From Streptomyces liangshanensis (GTDB taxonomy: Bacteria > Actinomycetota > Actinomycetes > Streptomycetales > Streptomycetaceae): 64,000 nucleotides of DNA. Positions 38,113 to 47,381 of the stretch are shown here, one piece after another. The first letter of the stretch is position 1; every line of letters starts with the position of its first letter. The DNA lies in the NCBI RefSeq assembly GCF_011694815.1, contig NZ_CP050177.1, forward strand, positions 186,001-250,000. The letters are read 5' to 3'. A program made the position numbers and the translations under genes. The notes beneath the pieces were generated by a model that was not told where the DNA came from, did no database searches, and saw nothing but the letters and a program-made list of their open reading frames with translations.

Positions 38113-38976
38113 TCACGAACGCGCGCCTTCCGCGCCTTCTTCGACCTGTTCCGCTGCTTCCGGTTCCGCCGGTTCCTCGACGGTGAGGATCGGGCGCCCG
38201 GTGGGATCCGCGCGCAAGCGCTCCAGCCACAGGACGACCACCGCCGCCGTGGTGCGGTGCGAGGCGTCGTTGAGGACGTCGTGCAGCCCGTCGCGCACCA
38301 CCCCGAGCGTGGCGCGCGGGAGCCGGGCCGCCAGCTCGCGCGCCTGCCCCAGGGGCGTGACCGGGTCGGCCGCGCCGTGCAGGACGAGGGCGGGCACGGC
38401 GGGCCGCGCCTCGGACCGCAGCCGGTCCGGTACGGCGGCGTCGAGGCTCCCCCGTACGAACGCGACGTCCTCGGTGAGCCGTTTGCGGTGCGCCGGGCAG
38501 GCGGTACGGGCCGCCAGCTCGGCCTGCCAGGGCCCCGCCGCGTCCTGCGGCGCCCCGGCTTCCCGGGCGGCCGTGGTCGGGGCGGCACCGGTAGCCGCGT
38601 CCGTCGTCGGGGCGGCACCCGCCACGACGATGCCCGCGACGGTCAGCCGGGGGTCGGCGTCGGCGGCCGTGTGGAGGGCCTGGAGGGCGCCCGTGTCGCT
38701 GCCGACGAGGATCACCGGGGCGACGGGATCGCGCCCCGCGGCCTCGGCCGCCCGGGCGAGGACGTCCTCGGTCCGGTCGCCGGGCGTGGTCGCGAGGGCG
38801 TGGACCTGGTAGCCGTCGGCGGCGAGCCGGCGCCCGAACCGCTCGTACACCAGCGGGTGTTCGCCCCGGCCCGGCAGTACGAGCAGCGTGCCGCGCGGGT
38901 CGATGCCCTCGGGCTGCCGCCAACTGCGCCCGAGGGTCGGGGTGCTGGGGGCCGGGGCGGTGAACAGGCCGGTCAT
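38113..38976 (-). CDS. Alpha/beta-hydrolase-like protein with Asp at the nucleophile elbow
   Basis: A 287-residue alpha/beta-fold protein. The nucleophile elbow reads ILVGSDTGAL: where GxSxG is expected the central residue is Asp94, as in haloalkane dehalogenases and epoxide hydrolases. The acid (HGAADPVTP) and histidine (RDGLHDVLND) are still present, so it may be an active C-X hydrolase or a re-purposed enzyme. Its start overlaps the stop of the upstream monooxygenase (ATGA at 38976-38973). The last 30 residues are Glu-rich. Being in an organosulfur operon, it may process a product of the monooxygenases; the reaction is unknown. Confidence 0.8.
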   Translation of the reverse strand: MTGLFTAPAPSTPTLGRSWRQPEGIDPRGTLLVLPGRGEHPLVYERFGRRLAADGYQVHALATTPGDRTEDVLARAAEAAGRDPVAPVILVGSDTGALQALHTAADADPRLTVAGIVVAGAAPTTDAATGAAPTTAAREAGAPQDAAGPWQAELAARTACPAHRKRLTEDVAFVRGSLDAAVPDRLRSEARPAVPALVLHGAADPVTPLGQARELAARLPRATLGVVRDGLHDVLNDASHRTTAAVVVLWLERLRADPTGRPILTVEEPAEPEAAEQVEEGAEGARS

Positions 38977-40160
38977 CGGGCGCTTCCGGCGGGGGCGAGG
39001 GCGGGCCCGTCCGACACGGAGGCGGCCGCGGCGGCCTTCCGGTGGGCGAGTTCCTGGCGGACGAGCGGGAGGAGGTGGCGGCCGTAGTCGATGGCGTCGT
39101 CGAGCGGGTCGTACCCCCGGATGAGGAGGGTCGTCACACCGATGTCGACGTAGTCGAGCAGTGCCTGGGCGACGGTCTCCGGAGTGCCCACGAGCGCCGT
39201 GGTGTTGCCTCCCGCGCCGGTCGCGGAGGCGGTCGGCGTCCACAGCGCGCGGTCGTGCAGGTCGCCCTTCGCGGCGGCCGCGAGGAGCCGCTGCGAGCCG
39301 GTGTTCTGCGGCCCCTCGGGGCCCTGGTGGCGGCGCGACTCGGCGAAGAAGGGCTTGCCCGCACCGGACTTGATGGTGTCCAGGATGCGATGGGCGCGTT
39401 CCCAGGCCAGTTCCTCGGTGGGCGCCAGGATCGGCCGGAACGACACGCTGATTCCCGGGAGTTCGGTACGGCCCGCCGCGACGGCCGCCGCGCGGACGGA
39501 CGCGATCTGCTCGGCCGTCTCGGCGAGCGGCTCGCCCCACAGGGCGAAGGTGTCGGCGTGCTTGCCGCCCACGCGGTAGGCGGCCTCGGAGGAACCGCCG
39601 AAGTAGAGCGGGATACCGGACGCGTGGACGGGCAGCACCTGGGAGCCGTAGTCCTCGAAACGGTAGTGGCGGCCCTGGTGGCTGAACGGTTCGCCGGAGG
39701 ACCAGGCCCGGCGCAGGACGGAAAGATACTCGTCGGTGCGGTCGTAGCGCTCCTCCTTGTCCAGGTAGTCGCCGTCCCTGCGCTGCTCGGCGTCGTGGCC
39801 GCCGGTGATGGTGTGCACGGCGACGCGCCCGCCGGTGAACTGGTCCAGCGTGGCGAAGCTGCGGGCGGCGAGCGTCGGCGCGATGAAGCCGGGGCGGTGG
39901 GCGACCAGCAGGCCGAGCCGTTCGGTGTGCGCGGCGACGTACGCGGCGACCTGGGCGCCGTCGGGCCGGCCCGAGCTGTAGCCGATGAGGATCCGGTCGA
40001 AGCCGGCGTCCTCGTGGGCGCGGGCGAAGCGGGCGGTGTAGGCCCGGTCGATCTGGGGGCCGCTCGGGGGCCTGGTCTCCGAGGAGTCCTGCGTACCGAT
40101 CATGCCGATGAACTCGACGGAGTGCGGGGCGCGGGCGGCGGAGGAGTGCTGCTCGGTCAT
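38973..40160 (-). CDS. LLM-class FMN-dependent monooxygenase (SsuD-like), second copy
   Basis: A 395-residue luciferase-like TIM-barrel monooxygenase related to alkanesulfonate monooxygenase. Recognisable blocks are VEFIGMIGTQDSSE at the N-terminus, RLGLLVAHRPGFIAPTLAAR, TLDQFTGGRVAVHTITGG, and TTALVGTPETVAQALLDY near the end. It is clearly paralogous to the enzyme at 43978, with the same blocks in the same order. It should use FMNH2 from the flavin reductase at 37548 and O2 to cleave a C-S bond of a sulfonate or sulfone; the substrate is not readable. It begins 3 bases after the stop of the flavoprotein gene. Confidence 0.92.
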   Translation of the reverse strand: MTEQHSSAARAPHSVEFIGMIGTQDSSETRPPSGPQIDRAYTARFARAHEDAGFDRILIGYSSGRPDGAQVAAYVAAHTERLGLLVAHRPGFIAPTLAARSFATLDQFTGGRVAVHTITGGHDAEQRRDGDYLDKEERYDRTDEYLSVLRRAWSSGEPFSHQGRHYRFEDYGSQVLPVHASGIPLYFGGSSEAAYRVGGKHADTFALWGEPLAETAEQIASVRAAAVAAGRTELPGISVSFRPILAPTEELAWERAHRILDTIKSGAGKPFFAESRRHQGPEGPQNTGSQRLLAAAAKGDLHDRALWTPTASATGAGGNTTALVGTPETVAQALLDYVDIGVTTLLIRGYDPLDDAIDYGRHLLPLVRQELAHRKAAAAASVSDGPALAPAGSAR

Positions 40161-40163
40161 GGT

Positions 40164-41531
40164 TCAGGTGCCTTTCGGTGCGGACCGGCGGTCGTGCGAC
40201 CGGGGGTCGGGAGTGGAGGGGACGGACGGGCCGGGGACGGGGGCGGGCGCTGCGTGCCCGGCATCGGACTCGGGGTCGGCGCGGTCGGTGCTTGTTTCGT
40301 GGTCGGCACCGGTTTCGAGCGCCCGGGCGAGTGCGTCACGGCCGGCGGTGAGGAGCACCGAGTCGTCCTGCGGGGTGTGGACCCGGCTGCACAGGACGTC
40401 CCGGTAGTGCCGCTGGAGGGAGTTGGCGCGGGTCAGCCCGTGGTTGCCGGTCAGGGCCACCGCCTGTTCGACGGCGCCGATGGCGGCCCGGGTGGCGAGG
40501 ACCTTGACGGCGCCCGCCTGTCCGGCCGCCGTACGGTCCCCCGCGTCGACCCGGGCGGCGAGCGTGTCCACGAGGGTGTCCGCGCCGAACAGCGCGGTCT
40601 CGATCTCGCCGACGGCGCTCTGGAAGCGGGGCAGGGTGGCCAGCGGCGCGCCGAGGGACGTCGGGACCCGCTCGTGGAGGAAGCGCGTGAGCCAGTCGCG
40701 GGCCGCCCCCGCCACGCCGAGGTACAGCGCGGACAGCCCGAGCGCGTTCCACGCGCCGGTCTCGGGATCGGGCCGGGCGCCGGGGGTCGAGCCCGCCTCG
40801 GCGAGGCCGAGGACGTCGCCGAGCGGTACGGGCACGGAGTCGAGGACGACGTCGTCGCTGCGGCTCGCGCGCAGGCCGACGTGGTCCCAGGTCGGCTCGA
40901 TCGCCAGGCCCGGGCTGCCCGCGCGGACGACGAACGAACCGACGCGCACCGGGTCCTCGTCGGTCCGTGCGAAGACCAGCAGCCGGCTGAGGCCGACGGC
41001 CCCGGTCGAGTAGATCTTCCGGCCGGTGAGCAGCCACCGGTCGCCGTCGCGCCGGGCGGTGGTGGCGGGCAGGCCGCCCCGTACCGGACTGCCCAACTCG
41101 GGCTCCACACGCAGGGCGTTGACGAGGGCAGGGCCCTTCGCCGAGTGGTCCAGGAGGTCCGCGTAGAGGGCGGGCGGCCAGCCGCCGGGCGTACGGGCCT
41201 CGGCCGCGTGGGTGAACAGGGTCATCGCCGTGACGAGGGCGGCGGCGGGGTCGCCCGCGCCGAGCGCGCGCAGGATCCGGGCGGTGTCGGCGAGGCCCGC
41301 GCCGGGGCCGCCGTGGCGGGCGGCGACGGTGGCGGTGAGCAGGCCCGCCCCGTGCAGGAGGGGGAAGGCCTCGGCGGGGAAGGACGCGTCGCGGTCGTGC
41401 TCGGCCGCGCGGGCGGCGAGGCTCTCGGTGACGGCGGGCAGCAGGTCGAGGCGCAGGGGTGGCAGGGCAGGCAGAGGCGGGAGAGACGGCAGGGTGCGGT
41501 CCTGGTCCGCTGTCCGGTGGGTGGGGGTCAC
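40164..41531 (-). CDS. Acyl-CoA-dehydrogenase-fold flavoprotein (SfnB/DszC-like)
   Basis: 455 residues, acyl-CoA dehydrogenase superfamily. N-terminal helical domain, middle domain with GRKIYSTGAVGLSRLLVFA and a C-terminal helical domain ending in RVHTPQDDSVLLTAGRDAL. The latter resembles flavoprotein monooxygenases of sulfur acquisition (SfnB) and desulfurisation (DszC) more than beta-oxidation enzymes, as does the genomic setting. Start GTG 41531 overlaps the molybdoenzyme stop (GTGA). The last 55 residues are low-complexity and rich in Pro/Asp. Predicted to oxidise a sulfur compound with reduced flavin; inference from context. Confidence 0.85.
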   Translation of the reverse strand: MTPTHRTADQDRTLPSLPPLPALPPLRLDLLPAVTESLAARAAEHDRDASFPAEAFPLLHGAGLLTATVAARHGGPGAGLADTARILRALGAGDPAAALVTAMTLFTHAAEARTPGGWPPALYADLLDHSAKGPALVNALRVEPELGSPVRGGLPATTARRDGDRWLLTGRKIYSTGAVGLSRLLVFARTDEDPVRVGSFVVRAGSPGLAIEPTWDHVGLRASRSDDVVLDSVPVPLGDVLGLAEAGSTPGARPDPETGAWNALGLSALYLGVAGAARDWLTRFLHERVPTSLGAPLATLPRFQSAVGEIETALFGADTLVDTLAARVDAGDRTAAGQAGAVKVLATRAAIGAVEQAVALTGNHGLTRANSLQRHYRDVLCSRVHTPQDDSVLLTAGRDALARALETGADHETSTDRADPESDAGHAAPAPVPGPSVPSTPDPRSHDRRSAPKGT

Positions 41532-43981
41532 GGGGTCTCCGGCCGGTCGGGGTGCGGGTGGACGGTGGGGCGGTGGCGGTGTCGGTGGCGGGGCACGGTC
41601 GCCCCGTCGAGCAGGGGCGGCGGTCGCCGGACCGTCACGGGTGGCGGGTCGCCGGTGTACCTCTCCACCTCGACCAGCGCGTGCTGGCCGGTGCAGCCCT
41701 GGGTGAGGCGGGAGGTGGGGACGTCGGCCGTGAGGGTGTTGGGGTTGCCGTGCGCGCACAACGGCGGCTCTCGCGGGTCTTGTTGCGGTACGGGGTCGAA
41801 CCACGCGCCGGTCGGCAGGCGCAGCACCCCGGGCCGTACGCCGTCGGTGAGGACGGCCCCGGCGAGCACGGCCCCGCGGTCGTTGAAGATCCTGACGACG
41901 TCGCCGTCCCGGATCGCGCGGGCCGCCGCGTCGGCGGGGTGCAGCTGGACGGCCTCGCGTCCGGCGACCTTGGCGTCCAGGCTCAGGGCGCCGACATCGA
42001 ACTGGCTGTGGAGGCGGGTGGCCGGCTGGTTGGCGATCAGCAGGAGGGGGTGGCGGCCGGCCGCGGGGCCGCCGGTCCACTCGTCGGGTTCGAGCCAGAC
42101 CGGGTGGCCGGGGCAGTCGGCCAGGCCCAGGGCGGCGACGGGCCCGGACGTGATCTCGATGCGCCCGCTGGGGGTGTCCAGCGGGTGCCGCACGGGATCG
42201 CGCCTGAAGTCCTCGAAGAGCGTGAAGTCCGCTCGTTCCGAGGGGAGTTCGTAGTCGCCCGCGGTCCAGAAGTCTTCGAACTCCGGTACGTCCGTGCCGT
42301 CGGCGCGCAGTTCCTCGCGCCAGGATCCGTAGAGGTGCTCCAGCCAGGCGCGCGGGGTCCGGCCCTCGGTGAAGCGCTCGCCGAAGCCGAGCCGGCCGGC
42401 GAGCCCGGCGAGGATGGCGTGGTCGTCCCTGGCCTCGCCGACGGGGTCGACGGCGCGGTGCATGGCGATGAGGTGGGTGTCTCGGCGTCCGCCGCCGAGG
42501 TCCTCGCGTTCCAGTGTGGTGGTGGCCGGGAGGACGATGTCGGCGTGCCGGGCGGTGGCGGTCCAGTGCGGTTCGTGGACGATCACGGTGTCGGGCCGGC
42601 CGAAGGCGCGGCGGAGCCGGCCGAGGTCCTGGTGGTGGTGGAACGGGTTGCCGCCGGCCCAGTGGACGAGCCTGATGTCGGGGTACGTACGGGTCTCGCC
42701 GTCGTACTCGTAGGTCCCGCCGGGGTGGAGCAGCAGGTCGGCGATCCGGGCGCAGGGGATGAACTCCCCCACCGGGTTGGGTCCTTGGGGCAGGTACGGC
42801 AGGCGCAGTTGGGGGCCGTGGTCGCCGACGTCGCCCATCGAGCCGTAACCGTGCCCGAACCCGCCGCCGGGCAGGCCGATCTGGCCGAGCATCGCGGCGA
42901 GCGCGAGGGCGGCCCAGACGGGTTGTTCGCCGTGCTGGATCCGCTGGAGGGACCAGGTGACGGTGACCAGGGTGCGGGAGGCGGCCATGCGGCGGGCGAG
43001 CGTGCGGATCCGGGAGGCGTCGAGGCCGCAGATCGCGGCGGCCCACTCGGCGCTCCTGGGGGTGCCGTCGGCGCGGCCGTCGAGGTAGTGGGCGAAGGTG
43101 TCGAAGCCGGTGGTGCAGCGGTCGAGGAAGGCGCGGTCGTGCAGGTTCTCGGTGAGGAGGGTGTGGGCGAGGCCGAGCATCAGGGCCGTGTCGGTGGCGG
43201 GGACGATGGCGTGCCAGTCGGTGTCGAGGCCTTCGGGCAGGTCGGCGCGGAGCGGGCTGATCAGGGCGACGCGGGTGCCGGCGGCGGCGAGGGCGTCGAG
43301 GTGCCCCGGGGTGCGGTGGCGGGTGACGCCGCCCGGGGTGACGTGGACGTTCTTGGCGGGGATGCCGCCGAACGCGACGATCAGCTCGGTGTGCGCGACC
43401 AGGGTGGGCCAGCTGGAGGCGGCGCGCAGCACGGCCTGGGCGCCGGCCGCTCCGACGAGGTGGGGCAGGAGGACGAGCGAGGCGCCGAGGCTGTAGGAGT
43501 TGCGGGAGGCGGTGTAGCCGCCGAACTGGGCGAGGAAGCGGTGCAGTTGGCTCTGGGCGTGGTGGAACCGGCCGGCCGAGGCCCAGCCGTACGAGCCGCC
43601 GAAGACGGCTGTCGGGCCGTGCTCGTCCCTGACCCGGGCGAGTTCGGCGGCCGTGAGGTCCAGCGCCTCGTCCCAGCCGATCTCGACGAACGGCTCCCGG
43701 CCGCGCCGGTCGGTGGGCCCGGGGCCGTGTTCGAGCCAGCCGCGGCGCACGGCGGGGCGGCGTACCCGGGTGGGGTGGCGCAGTGCCCCGTCGATGTTGC
43801 GCAGGAGCGGGGAGGGCGAGGGGTCGGCCGGGTGCGGCCGGATGCCGAGGTCCCCGTGGGGCGCGCCGCCGGGGCCGCCCCGGGCGCCCGTGCCGGGGCG
43901 CACGCTGTACGCGCCCCAGTGCGAGGTCGTCGGCAGGGAGCCCGGCGGGGAGGCGGGACCCGGCGCGGGCGGGGAGGTCAT
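41528..43981 (-). CDS. BisC/TorA-type molybdopterin oxidoreductase
   Basis: An 817-residue Mo-bis-MGD enzyme of the DMSO/biotin-sulfoxide/TMAO reductase family. There is no N-terminal Fe-S cysteine motif, as in BisC and DorA. The molybdenum ligand is probably Ser, in SYSLGAS aligned with the DorA YSTGA motif. Further family blocks are GGFGHGYGSMGDVG, HWAGGNPFHHHQDL, and HGNPNTLTADVPTSRLTQGCTG near the C-terminus. No Tat signal is visible, so it is likely cytosolic like BisC. The C-terminus has a His/Arg/Pro tail (RHRHRHRPTVHPH). Expected role: reduction of an S-oxide (biotin or methionine sulfoxide, or another sulfoxide) imported by the operon's transporter. Starts and stops overlap both neighbours by four bases. 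Confidence 0.92.
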   Translation of the reverse strand: MTSPPAPGPASPPGSLPTTSHWGAYSVRPGTGARGGPGGAPHGDLGIRPHPADPSPSPLLRNIDGALRHPTRVRRPAVRRGWLEHGPGPTDRRGREPFVEIGWDEALDLTAAELARVRDEHGPTAVFGGSYGWASAGRFHHAQSQLHRFLAQFGGYTASRNSYSLGASLVLLPHLVGAAGAQAVLRAASSWPTLVAHTELIVAFGGIPAKNVHVTPGGVTRHRTPGHLDALAAAGTRVALISPLRADLPEGLDTDWHAIVPATDTALMLGLAHTLLTENLHDRAFLDRCTTGFDTFAHYLDGRADGTPRSAEWAAAICGLDASRIRTLARRMAASRTLVTVTWSLQRIQHGEQPVWAALALAAMLGQIGLPGGGFGHGYGSMGDVGDHGPQLRLPYLPQGPNPVGEFIPCARIADLLLHPGGTYEYDGETRTYPDIRLVHWAGGNPFHHHQDLGRLRRAFGRPDTVIVHEPHWTATARHADIVLPATTTLEREDLGGGRRDTHLIAMHRAVDPVGEARDDHAILAGLAGRLGFGERFTEGRTPRAWLEHLYGSWREELRADGTDVPEFEDFWTAGDYELPSERADFTLFEDFRRDPVRHPLDTPSGRIEITSGPVAALGLADCPGHPVWLEPDEWTGGPAAGRHPLLLIANQPATRLHSQFDVGALSLDAKVAGREAVQLHPADAAARAIRDGDVVRIFNDRGAVLAGAVLTDGVRPGVLRLPTGAWFDPVPQQDPREPPLCAHGNPNTLTADVPTSRLTQGCTGQHALVEVERYTGDPPPVTVRRPPPLLDGATVPRHRHRHRPTVHPHPDRPETP

Positions 43982-45117
43982 GCGGGGACCTGGAGGCGGC
44001 CGGCTCCGGTGCGTTCGGCGCCGGCGCGGACGAGGTCGATGAGCGTGCCGTAGTCGCGGGCGTCGGCGAGGGGCGAGAAGCCGCGGATGAGGAGGGTGGA
44101 CACGCCGAGGGAGACGTAGTCGAGGAGGGATTCGGCGACCTGTTCGTAACTGCCGACCAGGGCGGTGGAGTTGCCCGCCGCGCCGGTGGTCCGGGCGATG
44201 GCGGTCCACAGCCGCTTGTCGTGGACGTCGCCCTGGGCGGCGTACTCCAGCAGCCGTTGGGAGCCGCGTTGGGTGGAGTGGTCGAGGTGGAAGGCCCTGG
44301 AGGTCTCGCCGACCCGTTCCTCGGTGAGCCGCAGGATCTCCGTGGCCCGTTCCCAGGCCTGCTCCTCGGTGGCGGCGGGGATGGGGCGCAGGCTCACGCT
44401 GAAGCGCGGTTCGCGGCCGTACGGCGCGGCGGCGGCCCGTACCTCGCGGATGCGCTCGGCGATCCCGGCGAGCGGTTCGCCCCAGAAGGCGTAGACGTCG
44501 GCGTGCTTGCCGCCGACGCGGACGGCGTCCGCGGACGCGCCTCCGAAGTAGACGGGGATGGGGGCGGCGGGGCGTACGGCGGAGAAGCCGCCCTTCACGC
44601 GGTAGAACTCCCCCTCGTGGTCGAAGGGTTCGGTGGAGTCCCACTCCTTGCGGACGACGTCGAGGAAGTCGTCGGTGCGGCGGTAGCGGGTGGGCTTGTC
44701 GCTGAAGTCGCCGTCGCGTGCCTGGTCGGCGTCGTCGCCTCCGGTGATGACGTGGAGGGCGACGCGGCCGGGGTGGAACGCGTCGAGGGTGGCGTACTTG
44801 CGGGCGGCGAGGGTCGGGGAGACGAAGCCGGGGCGGTGGGCGAGCAGGACGCCGAGCCGGTCGGTGTGGGTGAGGATCTGGTCGGCGACGGTGAAGCCGT
44901 CGGGGCTCGCGGAGGAGTGGGCGACGAGGACGCGGTCGAAGCCGGACTCCTCGTGGGCGCGGGCCAGTTCCCGGAGGTAGCCGGGCTGGACGACAGGGCC
45001 GGCGGCCTGTCCGGTCTCGGTCTGGGTGGAGACCCCGTCGCGGCCGGCGACGGGGGTGCGGGAGCCGCTCTCGCTGGTCTCCTGGGTGGCGGCGATGCCG
45101 ATGAATTCGAGGGCCAT
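43978..45117 (-). CDS. LLM-class FMN-dependent monooxygenase (SsuD-like), first copy
   Basis: A 379-residue luciferase-like monooxygenase. It starts MALEFIGIAATQETSESG and has RLGVLLAHRPGFVSPTLAARKYATLD, GRVALHVITGGDDADQ and NSTALVGSYEQVAESLLDY. AGGAG lies upstream of the ATG. It is the first enzyme gene after the transporter genes (18 bases after the ATPase stop), so its substrate is probably what the transporter imports. Two-component chemistry with the flavin reductase of the same operon is expected. Paralogue of 38973. Confidence 0.92.
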   Translation of the reverse strand: MALEFIGIAATQETSESGSRTPVAGRDGVSTQTETGQAAGPVVQPGYLRELARAHEESGFDRVLVAHSSASPDGFTVADQILTHTDRLGVLLAHRPGFVSPTLAARKYATLDAFHPGRVALHVITGGDDADQARDGDFSDKPTRYRRTDDFLDVVRKEWDSTEPFDHEGEFYRVKGGFSAVRPAAPIPVYFGGASADAVRVGGKHADVYAFWGEPLAGIAERIREVRAAAAPYGREPRFSVSLRPIPAATEEQAWERATEILRLTEERVGETSRAFHLDHSTQRGSQRLLEYAAQGDVHDKRLWTAIARTTGAAGNSTALVGSYEQVAESLLDYVSLGVSTLLIRGFSPLADARDYGTLIDLVRAGAERTGAGRLQVPA

Positions 45118-45135
45118 GGCGGTGGGTTCTCCTGT

Positions 45136-46341
45136 TCAGCCGAGACCGCCGCGCCAGGTGGCGGCGTGGTGGCAGGCGACGGTGTGGTGCGGCCTGGACG
45201 GGTCGGGTCCCCCTGCGGGGGAAGGTAGTCGCGTCGCGGTGGGTCGAGCGGTGGCCCGGGCGGCGGTTTCGGGGGCGGTTCGCGCGGCGGTTTCGACGGG
45301 GGTCGGCGCGGCGGTTCCGGAGGCGGGGACGGGGATGGGGACGGGGACGGGGACGGCGGCCGGCTCCTCCCGGCACGCCGGGCCGGCGAAGCGGCAGCGG
45401 GGCGCGAAGACGCAGCCCTCGTCGTCGGGCCACGGCGTCCGTCCCGCCGCGAGGACCGGGTCGGGGCGCAACTGCGCGGGAAGCAGCCGGTGTTCGCGGC
45501 GCACGCTCGGCGCGGAGGCGGTGAGCAGGGCGGTGTACGGGTGCCTGGGGTGTTCCAGGACCTCGCTGATGGGGCCCTGTTCCACGAGCCGGCCGCGGTA
45601 GAGGACGGCGACCCGGTCGGCGATGCCCGCGAGTGAGCTGAGGTCGTGCGAGATGACGACGACGGCGAGGTCCAGTTCGCGGCGGAGCCGGTCGAGCAGG
45701 CTCAGAACGAGGTTGCGGTTGGAGGCGTCGAGGGCGCTGACCGGCTCGTCGCTGAGCAGCAGCCGGGGGCGGGTGACGATGGCGCGGGCCAGCGAGACGC
45801 GCTGGCGCTGGCCGCCGGAGAGCTGGGCCGGGGTGCGCGGGCCGAGCGCCCCGGCGTCGAGGCCGACGAGAGTCAGGGCCTCGTCGGCCCGCCGCGCGCG
45901 CTCCTGGCGGGTGGCGGCGCCGACCGACGCGAGGGGCTCCGCGACGACCTGACGTACCGTCAACTCCGGGTCCTGGGACCGGAGCGGGTCCTGGAACATG
46001 TACTGGACGCGTCCGGTGCGGCGGAAGCCCCGCAGGTCCCGGCGGCTCAGCCGGGTGACGTCGCGGCCCTCGAAGCCGATCTCCCCCGCGTCGGGGCGCA
46101 CCAGGCCGACGGTGGCGCGGGCCAGGGTCGTCTTGCCCGAGCCGGTCTCGCCGATGATCCCGAGGATCTCCCCCGCCCGGACCGTGAGGTCGACCCCCGA
46201 AAGGACGCGGGTGCTGCCCGCCCGGCGCAGGGCGGTGGCGCGGCGGCCGTACGAGACGGTCAGTCCGCTGATCTCCAGCAGCGGGGCCCGGTTCTCCGGG
46301 GCGGGGGCGGAGGGGTTCTCGTCGGTGCGGACGGCGGTCAT
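45136..46341 (-). CDS. ABC transporter ATP-binding protein, OppF/DppF type
   Basis: A 401-residue ATPase. Walker A is GETGSGKTTLARA, the signature LSGGQRQRVSLARAI, Walker B RLLLSDEPVSALD, followed by the switch histidine in VISHDL. The C-terminal oligopeptide-transporter extension contains GCVFAPRCRFAGPACREE with its cysteines, as in Dpp/Opp ATPases. The final 65 residues are a Pro/Ala/Thr-rich tail. Its ATG overlaps the stop of the partner ATPase (46338). With 46338, 47365, 48540 and 49619 it makes a complete five-part importer. Confidence 0.95.
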   Translation of the reverse strand: MTAVRTDENPSAPAPENRAPLLEISGLTVSYGRRATALRRAGSTRVLSGVDLTVRAGEILGIIGETGSGKTTLARATVGLVRPDAGEIGFEGRDVTRLSRRDLRGFRRTGRVQYMFQDPLRSQDPELTVRQVVAEPLASVGAATRQERARRADEALTLVGLDAGALGPRTPAQLSGGQRQRVSLARAIVTRPRLLLSDEPVSALDASNRNLVLSLLDRLRRELDLAVVVISHDLSSLAGIADRVAVLYRGRLVEQGPISEVLEHPRHPYTALLTASAPSVRREHRLLPAQLRPDPVLAAGRTPWPDDEGCVFAPRCRFAGPACREEPAAVPVPVPIPVPASGTAAPTPVETAARTAPETAARATARPTATRLPSPAGGPDPSRPHHTVACHHAATWRGGLG

Positions 46342-47381
46342 ACGGCGGCTCCGGAGGCGGCGGGGCGCAGGCAGCGGGCGCGGCGCCCGTCACCCAGCTC
46401 GTGCAGGGCGACGGGTCCCGCGGTGCACTGCGGGGTGACGTGGGCGCAGCGGTCGGCGAAGCGGCAGCCGGGCAGGTCCGCGCCGGCCTCCGGCGGGCGG
46501 CCCGGGATGATGTCGAGCTCGCGGCGGCCCCACACCCCGAGGGACGCGACCCGCAGGAGGGCCTCGGTGTAGGGGTGGGAGGGCGCGGCGAGCACCTCGG
46601 CGGTGGGGCCGTCCTCGACGATCTCGCCGGCGTACATGACGAGGATGCGGTCGCAGCTCTCGGCGACGACGGCGAGGTCGTGGGTGACGAGGAGCAGCGC
46701 GAGGCCGCGCTCCGCCCGGAGCCGGGCGAGCAGTTCGAGGATCTCGGCCTGGATGACGACGTCCAGGGCGGTGGTGGCCTCGTCGGCGATGAGCAGTTCG
46801 GGCTCGCAGGAGACGGCGATCGCGATCAGGACCCGCTGGAGCATGCCGCCGGACAGTTCGTGCGGGAACTGGTGGAACACCTCGTCGGGGCGGTGCAGTC
46901 CGACGGCGCCGAACAGTTCGACGGCGCGCGTGTGGGCGGCGGACCTGGCGAGTCCGCGGCCGACGCGGAGCTGTTCGGCGAGCTGGCGGCCGACGGTGAG
47001 GGAGGGGTTGAGATACGAGGCGGGGTCCTGGAACACGGCGCCTACGCGGCTGCCGCGGACGGCGTTCCATTGCTTGCGGGTGAGGGAGCTGAGCTCGGTG
47101 GAGGTGGAGCCGTTGGCTCCGGTGGACGTGGAGCCGGTGGCTGCGGTGGCCTCCAAGGTGATACGTCCCGCCGTGACTTCGCAGCCCGCGGGCAGCACGC
47201 CGAGGGCGGAACGGCAGGTCAGGCTCTTGCCGCTGCCGGACTCCCCGACGAGGCCGACGGCCTCGCCGCGGCCGAGCGTGAACGACACGTCCCGCACGGC
47301 GCGCGCGCCGCCCGACACGGTGACGTCGAGCCCGTCGACGGTCAGGACGGCCCGCCGCAAGGTCTCAGCCGGTGCTGACAT
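46338..47381 (-). CDS. ABC transporter ATP-binding protein, OppD/DppD type
   Basis: A 347-residue ATPase. Walker A is GESGSGKSLTCRS, signature ELSGGMLQRVLIAIA, Walker B ELLIADEATTALD, and VTHDLAVVAE gives the switch histidine. The C-terminal Cys-rich Opp/Dpp block is GCRFADRCAHVTPQC. A Gly/Ser/Thr-rich insert (about residues 75-95) follows the Walker A region. ATG 47381 overlaps the end of the upstream permease gene by 17 bases; the longer in-frame extension to 47534 is not homologous. Confidence 0.95.
   Translation of the reverse strand: MSAPAETLRRAVLTVDGLDVTVSGGARAVRDVSFTLGRGEAVGLVGESGSGKSLTCRSALGVLPAGCEVTAGRITLEATAATGSTSTGANGSTSTELSSLTRKQWNAVRGSRVGAVFQDPASYLNPSLTVGRQLAEQLRVGRGLARSAAHTRAVELFGAVGLHRPDEVFHQFPHELSGGMLQRVLIAIAVSCEPELLIADEATTALDVVIQAEILELLARLRAERGLALLLVTHDLAVVAESCDRILVMYAGEIVEDGPTAEVLAAPSHPYTEALLRVASLGVWGRRELDIIPGRPPEAGADLPGCRFADRCAHVTPQCTAGPVALHELGDGRRARCLRPAASGAAV

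Noticed and set aside
43672..43981. A Tat signal peptide or Fe-S cluster at the N-terminus of the molybdoenzyme
   Set aside because: No twin-arginine/hydrophobic core and no CxxC...C pattern is present in the first 80 residues; this matches cytosolic BisC-type enzymes.
41528..46393. A single 1621-residue minus-strand protein
   Set aside because: Only the last 817 residues are real (molybdoenzyme from 43981). The upstream part is Arg/Pro-rich shadow lying over two well-defined genes in another frame.
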